Source of the DNA: Haemophilus parainfluenzae
GTDB lineage: Bacteria; Pseudomonadota; Gammaproteobacteria; Enterobacterales; Pasteurellaceae
Direction of reading: 5' to 3'
Length of the DNA: 37,592 bases
Assembly (NCBI GenBank): GCA_018381425.1
Contig: JAGZRY010000002.1
Coordinates: forward strand, 1-37,592
Shown here: positions 7,534 through 15,156 of the stretch, one piece after another
Position numbering within the stretch: position 1 is the stretch's first letter
Layout: each line of letters opens with the position of its first letter
Position numbers and translations under genes: made by a program
The notes under the pieces: generated by a model
Told to the model about the DNA's origin: nothing
Database searches by the model: none
Seen by the model: only the letters and a program-made list of their open reading frames with translations

Positions 7534-7569
7534 AAATCTCCCCTAACCCCTCTTTACAAAAGAGGGGGG
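7534..7569 (+). repeat. Dispersed AAATCTCCCCTAACCCCTCT-type repeat, copy 1
   Basis: A 36-bp element beginning AAATCTCCCCTAACCCCTCT forms a hairpin (CCCCTCTTT against AAAGAGGGG). A second, degenerate copy lies at 14822-14855 and an inverted copy at 15131-15165. Here it is in the spacer between the early accessory genes and gemA, where its hairpin could affect transcript stability or termination. It resembles small intergenic palindromic repeats of bacterial chromosomes. Confidence 0.75.
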
Positions 7570-7618
7570 TAAGTTAGATGAAGTGGGCTGAGTAATGTGT
7601 TTTAAAAAGGAATAAACA

Positions 7619-8080
7619 ATGCATAAAACTAAACCAAAGCTGATCCAGCTAATTCATATAGCCAAGCAAAAACTGGCAATGGATGAATATAGCTACCGCG
7701 CTATGCTTGAGCGCGTTACCGGGAAAACATCATGCAAAGAAATGAGCGTGGCAGAGTTAATGAAAGTGGAAGCAGAAATGGAAGCCAAAGGATTTAAGAA
7801 AACCAGCCGCCAAAATCATTCGCCAAGTGGGAAAAGTGCGGTTGTAAAAAGCCGAATTGCGTACAAAATTCGCGCCATTTGGATTGAAATGAGCAAACAA
7901 GGGCTTGTGCGAGACGGCTCAGAAAACGCGCTCAATGCGTTTGTGCGCGGCGTAGTGAACCCAATTTACGCTAAGCGAGGGATGAATATTCAAGTGCTTA
8001 ATGTGGGCTCTTTACGCGATGATATGGCCAGTTTAGTGCTTGAGCGATTGAAAAAATGGCAAGCAAGAGGTGGTCTATGA
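7619..8080 (+). CDS. gemA: GemA-like regulator (Mu gp16 family)
   Basis: The 153-residue protein has the gp16/GemA layout: an N-terminal HIAKQKLAMDEYSYRAMLER, the motif GKTSCKEMSVAEL, and a C-terminal domain with SRIAYKIRAIWIEMSKQGLV. In Mu, GemA alters host gene expression and DNA topology. It has a ribosome-binding site (AAAAGGAATAAAC) and overlaps the next gene by ATGA. A Haemophilus uptake core lies within it at 7834-7842. Confidence 0.9.
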   Translation: MHKTKPKLIQLIHIAKQKLAMDEYSYRAMLERVTGKTSCKEMSVAELMKVEAEMEAKGFKKTSRQNHSPSGKSAVVKSRIAYKIRAIWIEMSKQGLVRDGSENALNAFVRGVVNPIYAKRGMNIQVLNVGSLRDDMASLVLERLKKWQARGGL

Positions 8081-8619
8081 AATTATGCCGCTGTCCTGTA
8101 TGCCACTCCGATATTCATTTAGACCAACTTTTAGAAGATGAAGCGGGGCGCGAAATTTTAGGGCTGCTTACCGAGTTAAAATATGGCGTGGCGCGCCCTT
8201 TAGTTTCATACATTGCACTATTTCGCCCGGATAAATCAGCGCTAAGCAACTCAAGAGCGGTTAAATTAATGCGCGAAGTGTTAGATTTATTCCCACCTTC
8301 TCAATTATTAGCTCACTGTTTGAGTGAGACGGTCAATTCAGTGCAGAAAAAGCGACGAGAAAGCCGAAATCTCGCCCCGCTTAACAATCACCGCTACTTA
8401 ATGCAAGTGATGGAAACGAACCGACCACTCTTTTCCGGTACTGGGTCTGCCGCCGTAAATAACGCAGAACGACAACAGGCAGAACGCACTAATCACGGCA
8501 ATGATGATATTGAAAACACCATTTTATATATTGAGCGTTTTTATCAGCTAGGCCAGCCGGTGGAACACTTGCCAGGCTATGATGTATGGAAAAAGTGGAA
8601 AGATAAACAGCAAAAATGA
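8077..8619 (+). CDS. Conserved hypothetical early protein with Cys-rich N-terminus
   Basis: This 180-residue protein starts at the ATGA overlap with gemA. An in-frame upstream start at 8056 is less likely, because AGAGGTGG at 8067-8074 places translation at 8077. The N-terminus CRCPVC resembles half of a zinc ribbon. The rest is helical, with LTELKYGVARPLVSYIALF and a C-terminal segment around TILYIERFYQLGQ. Its place between gemA and mor is typical of Mu-like phages, where a conserved protein of unknown function sits. The gene is closed by the terminator at 8629-8652, which makes it the last gene of the early operon. Confidence 0.75.
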   Translation: MKLCRCPVCHSDIHLDQLLEDEAGREILGLLTELKYGVARPLVSYIALFRPDKSALSNSRAVKLMREVLDLFPPSQLLAHCLSETVNSVQKKRRESRNLAPLNNHRYLMQVMETNRPLFSGTGSAAVNNAERQQAERTNHGNDDIENTILYIERFYQLGQPVEHLPGYDVWKKWKDKQQK

Positions 8620-8628
8620 ACTTTTTTT

Positions 8629-8652
8629 AACCGCCGAAGGGCGGTTTTTTTA
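8629..8652 (+). terminator. Intrinsic terminator ending the early operon
   Basis: AACCGCC (8629-8635) and GGCGGTT (8640-8646) form a stem with a 4-base loop, followed by a T-run to 8651. It lies 10 bases after the preceding stop and isolates mor from the early transcript unless polymerase reads through. Confidence 0.88.
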
Positions 8653-8686
8653 TTTATAAATCAAGTAATTATTTTTAAGTAAAGAC

Positions 8687-8772
8687 TTGACTTACAAAAA
8701 TAATCCGCACAACGCTTTGTAAAATCGCTATAATTTTGAAAAATAGTGATCGTCCAACCAGTAGAGGTGGCT
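8687..8772 (+). promoter_or_regulatory. Promoter region of mor
   Basis: After the early terminator, mor must be served by read-through or its own promoter. A perfect TATAAT lies at 8729-8734, 38 bases before the mor ATG, but no good -35 lies at 16-18 bp. A TTGACT at 8687-8692 is too far away. A strong -10 without a -35 is the usual form of an activator-dependent promoter. The boxes are direct; the role is inferred. Confidence 0.4.
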
Positions 8773-9153
8773 ATGTTGAATGCAACCAATGAACAAATTG
8801 AAACGTTTAATGAAAAAGCGCCTGAAATTTTGGCGGATTTAGCAAAGCATACAGAAGTAAAAATTAAAGAAAAAATCGCTGATATTGAGCCAAAACTCGC
8901 CCAGCAAATCAGCATTGAAGTGGCAAACCATATCGCACAATGCTGGGGCGGTGAGGTGATTTATATTCCACGAAACCTTGTTTTATTACTAAATGAACGC
9001 GACCGGAAGATTTTCAACGAATTCAACGGCACAAATCACCGTGAACTCGCACGAAAATACAACGTATCAATGCAGTGGATTTATCAGATAGTGAAAAAAA
9101 TCACAAAAGAAGAAATCGCAAGACGCCAGTTTGATATGTTCGGTAACTCATAA
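8773..9153 (+). CDS. mor: Mor-family transcription activator
   Basis: The 126-residue protein has Mor/C architecture: an N-terminal dimerisation helix region, the beta-strand segment GGEVIYIPRNLVLLLNERDR, and a C-terminal helix-turn-helix with FNGTNHRELARKYNVSMQWI and YQIVKK. Mor activates the Mu middle promoter. No second family member was found here, so this protein may directly activate the lysis and morphogenesis genes. The ATG at 8773 is chosen over the GTG at 8746 because AGAGGTGG lies 8-10 bases before it. Terminators bracket the gene on both sides (8629 and 9171). Confidence 0.93.
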   Translation: MLNATNEQIETFNEKAPEILADLAKHTEVKIKEKIADIEPKLAQQISIEVANHIAQCWGGEVIYIPRNLVLLLNERDRKIFNEFNGTNHRELARKYNVSMQWIYQIVKKITKEEIARRQFDMFGNS

Positions 9154-9170
9154 CCGATAAAAATGACAAA

Positions 9171-9196
9171 AAACGTCCGAAAGGGCGTTTTTTTAT
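9171..9196 (+). terminator. Intrinsic terminator after mor
   Basis: AAACGTCC (9171-9178), loop GAAA, then GGGCGTTT (9183-9190) with one G-T pair, followed by a run of Ts. It lies 18 bases after the mor stop. Confidence 0.85.
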
Positions 9197-9258
9197 GAGC
9201 AAAATAAATTTTATTGGAGTATGATTTTGCCGAACCATTTATAACTTAAGGAAAAAAC

Positions 9259-9696
9259 ATGAAAAAACTACTATGTGCCTTTTTTGCTGGTGTGCTAGCT
9301 TGCTCATTGACCGCCTGTTCCGAAGATGAAGACCTAAATGCGCCAACGTACGAGGAAACTTCAGATGTGCAAGTAGCCCTTTATAAATTGCTTCCGGAAA
9401 ATAGTGGTAAAGCAGCAAGTTGTCGAAGTAGAAAAGTTGGTGAACATTACTATCTCGCCTGTAACTATATCTCTGTGGGATCAGCACCATCATCGCTATA
9501 TGTTTTCTATTACGACAAAGTAAAAGACCCGGTTAAACGCTTTTATGCGTTGAATGGTAAAGCCATGAGCCTATATGATGGACAGTTAAAAAATGAGCCG
9601 ATTTTAGGCAACTATAAAGACTGTTTTGGTTTGCCTCTGCCGGAAAGTATTAATATGGGCGAAGTAATGAAAGAGTTTGAATTTATGCGCAAATAA
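9259..9696 (+). CDS. Putative phage-encoded lipoprotein (cargo gene)
   Basis: This 145-residue protein has a lipoprotein signal peptide: positive MKK, a hydrophobic stretch, and the lipobox LTAC with Cys20. The mature part is acidic at its start (SEDEDLNAPTYEE) and contains two further cysteines flanking GEHYYLA, then SSLYVFYYDKV. It follows a terminator and precedes the lysis cassette. A TATGAT at 9220-9225 could be a -10 box, and AAGGAAAAAAC is the ribosome-binding site. No family was recognised. Lipoproteins in such positions often modify the lysogen surface or block superinfection; that is inference. Confidence 0.75.
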   Translation: MKKLLCAFFAGVLACSLTACSEDEDLNAPTYEETSDVQVALYKLLPENSGKAASCRSRKVGEHYYLACNYISVGSAPSSLYVFYYDKVKDPVKRFYALNGKAMSLYDGQLKNEPILGNYKDCFGLPLPESINMGEVMKEFEFMRK

Positions 9697-9740
9697 CGTC
9701 TTTAAATCAATTTAAAATCAATAAAACAACATCCGTTTTA

Positions 9741-9775
9741 AACTCCTTTTGTAGTCTTACAAAAGGAGTTTTTTT
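9741..9775 (+). terminator. Terminator-like hairpin overlapping the amidase ribosome-binding site
   Basis: AACTCCTTTTGTA (9741-9753), loop GTCT, then TACAAAAGGAGTT (9758-9770): a perfect 13-bp stem followed by TTTTT and the amidase ATG at 9776. The right arm contains AAAGGAG, the only ribosome-binding site for the amidase. Folding would therefore both terminate incoming transcripts and hide the start. A matching structure stands before the tail chaperone gene at 22649-22692. Confidence 0.85.
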
Positions 9776-10327
9776 ATGTCTTTATCTTTACCTATCACAA
9801 AAATTGTGATCCATTGCTCCGCTACTCGTAACGGCAAGCAACTAAGAACAGTTAATCAAACCGCCGCTCAACGTATTAATGACTGGCACTCACAACGCGG
9901 CTTTAAACGCGACCCAATTTTAGCCAAAAAATTCAACCCGCATCTGCCTAATATTGGTTATCACTTTGTAATTGACACTGACGGCACGGTTGAAACAGGC
10001 CGAATGGTTGGCGAAATTGGTGCGCACGTGAAAGGTCATAATCAACACTCACTAGGCATTTGTCTTGTTGGTGGTATTACCACAACCGGCAAAAACCATG
10101 GTGAATATACCGAAAAACAATGGCTCGCCTTGCACAAATTATTGCAAAAACTAGAGAGCGAACACCCCAGCGCACGCATTTGTGGACATCGTGATTTGAG
10201 TCCAGACGTTAATGGCGACGGCACAATCACCCCGAATGAGTGGATTAAAGACTGCCCTTGTTTTGATGTTTGGACATGGCTTGATTCCGAGCAAATTATC
10301 AACACAGAACACTTATATAAGGGGTAG
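9776..10327 (+). CDS. Endolysin, N-acetylmuramoyl-L-alanine amidase (T7 lysozyme-like)
   Basis: The 183-residue protein is an Amidase_2-type, zinc-dependent enzyme that cleaves the bond between muramic acid and L-alanine in peptidoglycan. Visible residues: His13 in KIVIHCSAT, the loop with GYHFVID (His63), His138 in CGHRDLSPD and Cys160 in KDCPCFDV, corresponding to the T7 lysozyme zinc ligands. An extra NGDGTITPNEW insertion resembles a calcium-binding loop. There is no signal peptide, so it needs a holin to reach the cell wall. It begins the lysis cassette and its start is buried in a hairpin. Confidence 0.95.
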   Translation: MSLSLPITKIVIHCSATRNGKQLRTVNQTAAQRINDWHSQRGFKRDPILAKKFNPHLPNIGYHFVIDTDGTVETGRMVGEIGAHVKGHNQHSLGICLVGGITTTGKNHGEYTEKQWLALHKLLQKLESEHPSARICGHRDLSPDVNGDGTITPNEWIKDCPCFDVWTWLDSEQIINTEHLYKG

Positions 10328-10330
10328 TAA

Positions 10331-10471
10331 ATGAGCGCGCCAACCTATTCAGCAAAGTCTAAAAAATCATTTTCACGCGGCTGGAAATCAAGCAATAACG
10401 CGCAACGCAACCGAGTTGTAAATAAAGGCATGACCGCCGCCACCGTTTTTTATACACGTTGGAGACCATAA
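10331..10471 (+). CDS. Small basic hypothetical protein in the lysis cassette
   Basis: A 46-residue ORF begins 4 bases after the amidase stop and ends in a TAATG overlap with the next ORF. It is rich in Lys, Arg, Ser and Asn (KSKKSFSRGWKSSNNAQRNR) and lacks a transmembrane segment. No family was recognised. The coupling and spacing argue that it is translated. Confidence 0.5.
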   Translation: MSAPTYSAKSKKSFSRGWKSSNNAQRNRVVNKGMTAATVFYTRWRP

Positions 10472-10572
10472 TGGAACGAGAAGTGCGTGGCATTACACTG
10501 TTTTCAGTGTTATGGGGGGTATGTTTCAGCGCCAAAAAATTATTTCAAAAAGGAAAAAGAAAATGGGAATGA
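10471..10572 (+). CDS. Very small ORF in the lysis cassette
   Basis: A 33-codon ORF coupled by TAATG to the preceding one. It has a short hydrophobic centre (ITLFSVLWGVCF) and a basic tail (KKLFQKGKRKWE), the pattern of a tiny single-pass membrane peptide. Its end overlaps the start of the next gene. It might be a holin-like or leader peptide, but evidence is limited to position and hydrophobicity. Confidence 0.35.
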   Translation: MEREVRGITLFSVLWGVCFSAKKLFQKGKRKWE

Positions 10573-10799
10573 AAGAACTGATCACCAACAATGATGGACG
10601 ATTATCAACGACTGCGTTCATCCAGTTTTTTGGCGCGCTATTAATGGCCGGCGTGCTGGTCTATACCGTATGGTTGGATCGTAGTTATGTCGGCGAATTG
10701 TTTACGACATTTGCTATTTTTTGCGGCGGTGGCGCAGCAACGAAAGGCTTCGCCAATGCGATGCAAAGCAGAAATAGCCAAGGGGGCAACAATGATTAA
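10563..10799 (+). CDS. Small two-helix membrane protein, holin candidate
   Basis: The 78-residue protein has two hydrophobic segments: about residues 18-37 (FIQFFGALLMAGVLVYTVWL) and 44-60 (LFTTFAIFCGGGAATKG). The ATG at 10563 is chosen over an in-frame start at 10512 because AAAAAGGAAAA lies correctly before it. Size, topology and location between the amidase and the spanins fit a class II holin or a DUF2644-type phage protein. Holin function is inferred from context. Confidence 0.65.
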   Translation: MGMKELITNNDGRLSTTAFIQFFGALLMAGVLVYTVWLDRSYVGELFTTFAIFCGGGAATKGFANAMQSRNSQGGNND

Positions 10800-11043
10800 T
10801 CTTTATATTGTTGGGGCGGCTTTCGCCGTTTTGGCTGGTGTGTTTATCCATGGTCGCGTGCAAGCGGCCAAAATTCGCAAACAGCAAGAAGAGATCGAAT
10901 TCGTAAAACGTGAAGCGGCCGCAGTCGCCCAGGAGTTAGAAAATGCAAACACGGCAAAAAACATTACTGAAACTAACCGCACTTTGTCTGGCAAGTCTGT
11001 TGATGAGCAGTTGCAGTCAAAAGGTTATTTCCGTGAAGACTAG
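10792..11043 (+). CDS. Rz-like inner-membrane spanin
   Basis: This 83-residue protein has one N-terminal transmembrane segment (LYIVGAAFAVLAGVFIHG) followed by a charged coiled coil (about residues 23-65). This is the layout of an i-spanin. The gene for the outer-membrane partner lies inside it in another frame (10943-11164), as in lambda Rz/Rz1. Spanins join inner and outer membranes and complete lysis. The ATG at 10792 is preferred because it follows AAGGGGGCAAC and overlaps the stop of the holin candidate. Confidence 0.8.
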   Translation: MINLYIVGAAFAVLAGVFIHGRVQAAKIRKQQEEIEFVKREAAAVAQELENANTAKNITETNRTLSGKSVDEQLQSKGYFRED

Positions 11044-11164
11044 CGGATGTTCAGCATTTGGTCTTATTTACCCAAGCCGTAAAGACACCGAAGAAACTAA
11101 ACGGCAGGTGCTGAACCATAACCTGACATATGAAAAAATCTGCCAAAAAAAGGAACCTAAATAA
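10943..11164 (+). CDS. Rz1-like outer-membrane spanin lipoprotein
   Basis: This 73-residue lipoprotein is encoded in the +1 frame relative to the Rz-like gene and overlaps its last 101 bases. It has a signal peptide with lipobox SSC at about residue 24, and a short periplasmic domain with conserved Cys residues (CSAFGLI and YEKICQKK) and an NHNLTYE motif. This is the standard pattern of phage Rz1 proteins. AGGAG at 10931-10935 is its ribosome-binding site. The stop overlaps the start of the next gene (TAATG). Confidence 0.8.
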   Translation: MQTRQKTLLKLTALCLASLLMSSCSQKVISVKTSGCSAFGLIYPSRKDTEETKRQVLNHNLTYEKICQKKEPK

Positions 11165-11493
11165 TGATAGAAGTACTGGATTTTGTGCAACGTCATTGGG
11201 CAATTGTAGTGGCGATTGGCGGGGCTGTATGGACATATTTTTGGCTGACGATGGACAGTAAATATGCTCGCAAAACTGATGTTGCTGACTTACGCAGGGC
11301 AATTGAGAACAACGAAAAAAGCCTATCGGAAGTCAAAGGCGAATTAAGACATTTGCCAACTTCAAAAGAAGTGTCCGATTTGCGTTTATTAATGACGGAA
11401 ATGAAAGGCACAACCAACGTATTAAATACCAACATCAACAGTCTTAACCATCAAGTGAAGTTGTTAATTGAAAAAGAGGTAAACAAAGAATGA
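11164..11493 (+). CDS. Mu gp25-like protein (DUF2730)
   Basis: The 109-residue protein has one N-terminal transmembrane segment (HWAIVVAIGGAVWTYFWL) and a long predicted coiled coil with repeated hydrophobic spacing (for example LRRAIENNEKSLSEVKGELR). This matches the gp25 family that opens the packaging and head block of Mu-like phages. The exact role is not established. It is coupled to the o-spanin gene by TAATG and to the next gene by ATGATG. Confidence 0.85.
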   Translation: MIEVLDFVQRHWAIVVAIGGAVWTYFWLTMDSKYARKTDVADLRRAIENNEKSLSEVKGELRHLPTSKEVSDLRLLMTEMKGTTNVLNTNINSLNHQVKLLIEKEVNKE

Positions 11494-11795
11494 TGCGCCA
11501 AGATATTTTCACAAAAGACCAACGATTGGTGATTCTGCGCTCGCTTGAAGAGTGTGGTTATGATGCCAATGAAAGCATTTTAAATGATTGCTTAGATATG
11601 TATGGCCACGATATTAGCCGAGACTTAGTGCGAAACCACCTGTTATGGCTTGAAGAGCAAGGCTTAATTACGCTGGCTCGTTTAAACAATAACGGCAAAG
11701 ATTTCTTCGTGGCTACTATCACACAGCGTGGGTTGGATGTGGCACAAGGTCGCGCTTTCGTGGACGGCGTAAAAAAGCCAAGTCCAAAGATTTAA
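11490..11795 (+). CDS. Mu gp26-like winged-helix protein
   Basis: The 101-residue protein is predicted to be a winged helix: RLVILRSLEECGYDANESIL, then RDLVRNHLLWLEEQGLITLA and a beta wing around NGKDFFVATITQRG. Homologues always sit between gp25 and the small terminase in Mu-like phages. It might help the terminase recognise DNA, but this is inferred. After its stop, three TTTAAA motifs follow at exact 11-bp intervals (11791, 11802, 11813). Confidence 0.85.
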   Translation: MMRQDIFTKDQRLVILRSLEECGYDANESILNDCLDMYGHDISRDLVRNHLLWLEEQGLITLARLNNNGKDFFVATITQRGLDVAQGRAFVDGVKKPSPKI

Positions 11796-11817
11796 ACCTA
11801 ATTTAAAGGAGGTTTAA

Positions 11818-12387
11818 ATGACTGACAAAAATACACGTGGCCGTGCAAGCAAAGTGGACTTGCTTCCACCTAATATCAAAACCCAATTGGCAATGATGTT
11901 GCGGGACAAACGCCTTTCACAAGCGCAAATCCTTGAAGAAATCAACGACCTGATCCGCGATTGCGGGTTAGATGACAGCTATCAATTAAGCCGCACAGGT
12001 CTTAATCGTTATGCAAGCAGTATGGAACAAATGGCAAGCAAAATTCGCAATGCGCGTGAAGTCGCTGAGATTTGGACGAAGCAATTCGGCGAGGCACCAC
12101 AAAGTGATATTGGCAAACTGCTCATGGAAATCGTGAAAAACCTTGCTTTTGAAACCTCTATCGGTATGAGTGAAAACGGCAAGGCTGAGCCGAAAGATTT
12201 GGCACTGCTATCGTCAGCCATTCAGCGGTTGGAACAGGCTGAAAGTTTAAGTTTTAAACGCGAGCAAGCCATTCGTCAAGAAACCATTAAACGTGCTGCA
12301 GAAGCAGTGGAAGAAGCAGGTAAGCAACAGGGTGTTAGTTTGGCAGATGTTCAACAAATGGTAAAAGCAGTTTATGGCATCGAATAA
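11818..12387 (+). CDS. Small terminase subunit (Mu gp27, DUF3486)
   Basis: The 189-residue protein has the DUF3486 layout: an N-terminal RGRASKVDLLPPNIKTQLAM, then LRDKRLSQAQILEEINDLIR (DNA-recognition helix region), and a long helical oligomerisation part. In Mu, the corresponding protein is part of the packaging motor and recognises the pac region near the left end. The ribosome-binding site AAAGGAGG sits between phased TTTAAA motifs. It overlaps the large terminase gene by 14 bases. Confidence 0.9.
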   Translation: MTDKNTRGRASKVDLLPPNIKTQLAMMLRDKRLSQAQILEEINDLIRDCGLDDSYQLSRTGLNRYASSMEQMASKIRNAREVAEIWTKQFGEAPQSDIGKLLMEIVKNLAFETSIGMSENGKAEPKDLALLSSAIQRLEQAESLSFKREQAIRQETIKRAAEAVEEAGKQQGVSLADVQQMVKAVYGIE

Positions 12388-13684
12388 TACCGTTCTTTAT
12401 GACTATCAAAAGCGTTGGCTGAATGATAAAAGCCGATTCAAAGTGGCGATGTTTGCCCGACAAACAGGGAAAACATTTACGACCACGTTTGAAATTGTAC
12501 TGGATTGTTTAGACGCAGAAGCTAAAGGCGAACGCACTCGCTGGGTGATTTTATCGCGCGGTGAGCGCCAAGCTAAAGAAGCCATGAATGAAGGCGTAAA
12601 ACGCCATCTTGAAGCCTTGGGTATGGTCTGCGAAGTACTTGAAGTGCCTTTCAAAGACGATACCACTATTAACGCCCTTGAAGTTGTCTTCCCTAACGGT
12701 TCAAAAATCACCGCACTGCCTGCTAATCCTGACACCGCACGGGGGTTTTCTGCGAATGTATTTCTAGATGAATTTGCCTTCCATGCAGATAGTCGTGAAA
12801 TTTGGAAAGCCCTGTTCCCCGTCATATCTGCTGGTTGGAAATTGCGCGTAGTTTCTACGCCAAATGGTAAAGGCAATAAATTTTATGAATTGATGACTGA
12901 CCTAGACAACACTGAATGGTCACGCCATACCGTTGATATTTATCAAGCGGTAGCGGACGGCTTACCACGTGACATTGACCAACTCCGTCGCGGCTTGAAT
13001 GATGAAGATGCATGGGCACAAGAGTTCGAACTCAAATGGTTAGACGAAGCAAGTGCATGGTTATCTTACGATTTGATTGATGCCGTAGAACATTCTGATG
13101 CCGGCAAGCCCGAGCTTTATCAAGGTGGCGCTTGTTTTGTGGGCATGGATATTGCCGCGCGTGGTGACTTAACCGTCATTTGGGTATTGGAGTTGGTCGG
13201 CGATATTTATTGGACGCGTGAGCTCATTACACTCAAACGCGTGCCATTGCGCGAACAGTTGGAAGAACTTAACCGTGTTATGAAACAATATCACGTAGTA
13301 GGCGGAAACCTCGACCAAACCGGAATGGGCGAAAAAATGGTAGAAGACGCTCAGTATGAACACGGCAAACGTATTCAAGGCACGCTCTTTAATGTTTCCA
13401 CTAAACTCAAAATGGCCACCATTGGTAAAACCGCCTTTGAAGACCGCAAGATTCGTATTCCGCAAGGCAACAGCGATTTGCGAGAAGATTTGCACAAATT
13501 GAAAAAGGTTACAGGCTCAAACGGACAGCCACGCTTTACCGCAGAAAGCGACAGCAACGGACACGCCGACCGCACGTGGGCGTGTTTCTTGGCTTTAACA
13601 TCAGCGGTAGAAGCTGTTATGCAACCTGTAATGGCACACAGCCGTAAACCGCGCGTCAGTCGCAAAATGACCCAAGGATATTAA
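12374..13684 (+). CDS. Large terminase subunit (Mu gp28-like)
   Basis: The 436-residue packaging ATPase/nuclease shows a Walker A-like motif ARQTGKT at 28-34, a Walker B VFLDEF at 129-134 with catalytic Glu133, and a C-terminal RNase H-fold nuclease beginning GMDIAARGDLTV with Asp259. It drives headful packaging and cuts host DNA flanking the replicated Mu-like genome. It overlaps the small terminase and is followed 2 bases later by the portal gene. All key motifs are present. Confidence 0.93.
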   Translation: MASNNTVLYDYQKRWLNDKSRFKVAMFARQTGKTFTTTFEIVLDCLDAEAKGERTRWVILSRGERQAKEAMNEGVKRHLEALGMVCEVLEVPFKDDTTINALEVVFPNGSKITALPANPDTARGFSANVFLDEFAFHADSREIWKALFPVISAGWKLRVVSTPNGKGNKFYELMTDLDNTEWSRHTVDIYQAVADGLPRDIDQLRRGLNDEDAWAQEFELKWLDEASAWLSYDLIDAVEHSDAGKPELYQGGACFVGMDIAARGDLTVIWVLELVGDIYWTRELITLKRVPLREQLEELNRVMKQYHVVGGNLDQTGMGEKMVEDAQYEHGKRIQGTLFNVSTKLKMATIGKTAFEDRKIRIPQGNSDLREDLHKLKKVTGSNGQPRFTAESDSNGHADRTWACFLALTSAVEAVMQPVMAHSRKPRVSRKMTQGY

Positions 13685-13686
13685 CT

Positions 13687-15156
13687 ATGACAGCGAAGAA
13701 ACAAGATTTAATCGGCGTTATCGCGACCCGCGCCAAAGCTATCGACTTTTGGTCGTTTATGCACTATTTACCCAACCCTGATCCTGTTTTGAAAAAAATG
13801 GGCAAGGACATTTCGGCTTATCGCGAAATCCTATCCGACAGCCACGTGGGTGGCTGTGTGCGTCGCAGAAAAGCAGCAATTAAGGGGCTTGAATGGCGCA
13901 TTACCCCAACCGGTAATGAAAAAACAGACGAGATTTTGACCGCACTTTTTGACCGTTTGCCGATTTCGCAAATTATCAACCAAATTTTAGATGCTACCCT
14001 GTTTGGCTACCAAGCCTTGGAAGTCATGTGGGAAAACCAAGACGGATTATTATTGCCTGTTGCTGTGGTGGGTAAACCGCAGGAATGGTTTGTGTTCGAT
14101 GAAGAAAACCGTTTAATGCTCCGCACCAAAGATAACCGCAACGGCGACCTTGTGCCGGAAAAGAAATTCCTACTTGCGACACAACAAGCGGACTATATGA
14201 ATCCTTACGGACGCGCTGACCTCGCTATGTGTTTCTGGGCGGCAACGTTCAAAAAAGGTGGCTTTAAATTCTGGCTCGAATTCATGGAAAAATACGGTTC
14301 GCCTTGGCTAGTCGGCAAACATCCTCGTCAAGCGCAATCCCATGAAGTGGATGAGCTGCTGGACAGTATGGAAGAAATGCTCGGCACAGCGGTGGCAGCA
14401 ATCCCTGATGACAGTTCCATTGATATGCTGGAAAGCGCAAGCAAAAGCGGCTCCTCCCAAGTATTTGATGATTTCTTGCGTTACTGCAAGTCCGAAATTG
14501 CCATTGCTTTACTGGGGCAAAACCAAACTACCGAGGCGGAAGCCAATCGCGCCAGTGCAACGGCAGGCTTGGAAGTGACGCTCGACATTCGCGATGACGA
14601 CGCAAGCCTTGTGGAAGGCGTATTCAATCAATTATTGGCATGGATTTGCGAGCTGAATTTCAGTGTAGAAACCCTGCCGACCTTTGATTTATACGAACAG
14701 GAAAGCATTGACAAAGCCCAAGCGGAACGTGATGGCTTACTGGTTGGCTTGGGCGTGCAATTTACCGAGCAATATTTAATGCGCACCTATGGTTTTGAAG
14801 AAGGCGACATTGTGGTGCAAGAAATCTCCCCTAGCCTATCTTTACAAAAGAAGGGAACGGATAAGGTGGATTTTGCCGAGCCAATTCCAAAATCTATCGT
14901 GGACAGCATTGGTGAGCAGTTGGAAGTCGAAGGCGAACCGTTCGTGGAGGAATGGCTACAAACCATCAAAGACCAACTTTCACAGGCGGAAAGCCTGGAA
15001 GACTTCCGTCATCAGCTCGACAGTTTAATTCCTGAATTGAGTTTCGCTGAATATGGCAAGGTGATGGCGTGGGCATCAACCACCGCACACTTTGCTGGTC
15101 GTCAATCCGTAGAAGATGAGCGCACCAAGTCCCCCTCTTTAGCAAAGAGGGGTTAG
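13687..15156 (+). CDS. Portal protein (Mu gp29, DUF935)
   Basis: The 489-residue protein matches the DUF935 portal family: DSHVGGCVRRRKAAIKGLEW near residue 57, then FGYQALEVMW, GRADLAMCFW, and KYGSPWLVGKHP around 200-215. Portals form the dodecameric ring through which DNA enters and to which the tail is joined. The gene is odd in carrying a degenerate copy of a dispersed repeat in frame at 14822-14855. The final residues SPSLAKRG come from an inverted copy at 15131-15165. The true ancestral C-terminus may therefore have been replaced. Confidence 0.92.
   Translation: MTAKKQDLIGVIATRAKAIDFWSFMHYLPNPDPVLKKMGKDISAYREILSDSHVGGCVRRRKAAIKGLEWRITPTGNEKTDEILTALFDRLPISQIINQILDATLFGYQALEVMWENQDGLLLPVAVVGKPQEWFVFDEENRLMLRTKDNRNGDLVPEKKFLLATQQADYMNPYGRADLAMCFWAATFKKGGFKFWLEFMEKYGSPWLVGKHPRQAQSHEVDELLDSMEEMLGTAVAAIPDDSSIDMLESASKSGSSQVFDDFLRYCKSEIAIALLGQNQTTEAEANRASATAGLEVTLDIRDDDASLVEGVFNQLLAWICELNFSVETLPTFDLYEQESIDKAQAERDGLLVGLGVQFTEQYLMRTYGFEEGDIVVQEISPSLSLQKKGTDKVDFAEPIPKSIVDSIGEQLEVEGEPFVEEWLQTIKDQLSQAESLEDFRHQLDSLIPELSFAEYGKVMAWASTTAHFAGRQSVEDERTKSPSLAKRG
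14822..14855 (+). repeat. Degenerate dispersed repeat inside the portal gene, copy 2
   Basis: AAATCTCCCCTAGCCTATCT and the bases after it match the 7534-7569 element with a few substitutions, including the TTTACAAAAGA centre. It is read in frame as EISPSLSLQKKG. The match and reading frame are direct. Confidence 0.65.

Noticed and set aside
9701..9716. TTTAAA motifs as ordinary terminators
   Set aside because: Most arrays lack a GC stem and a T-run; only the separate hairpins at 9741 and 22649 have terminator form.
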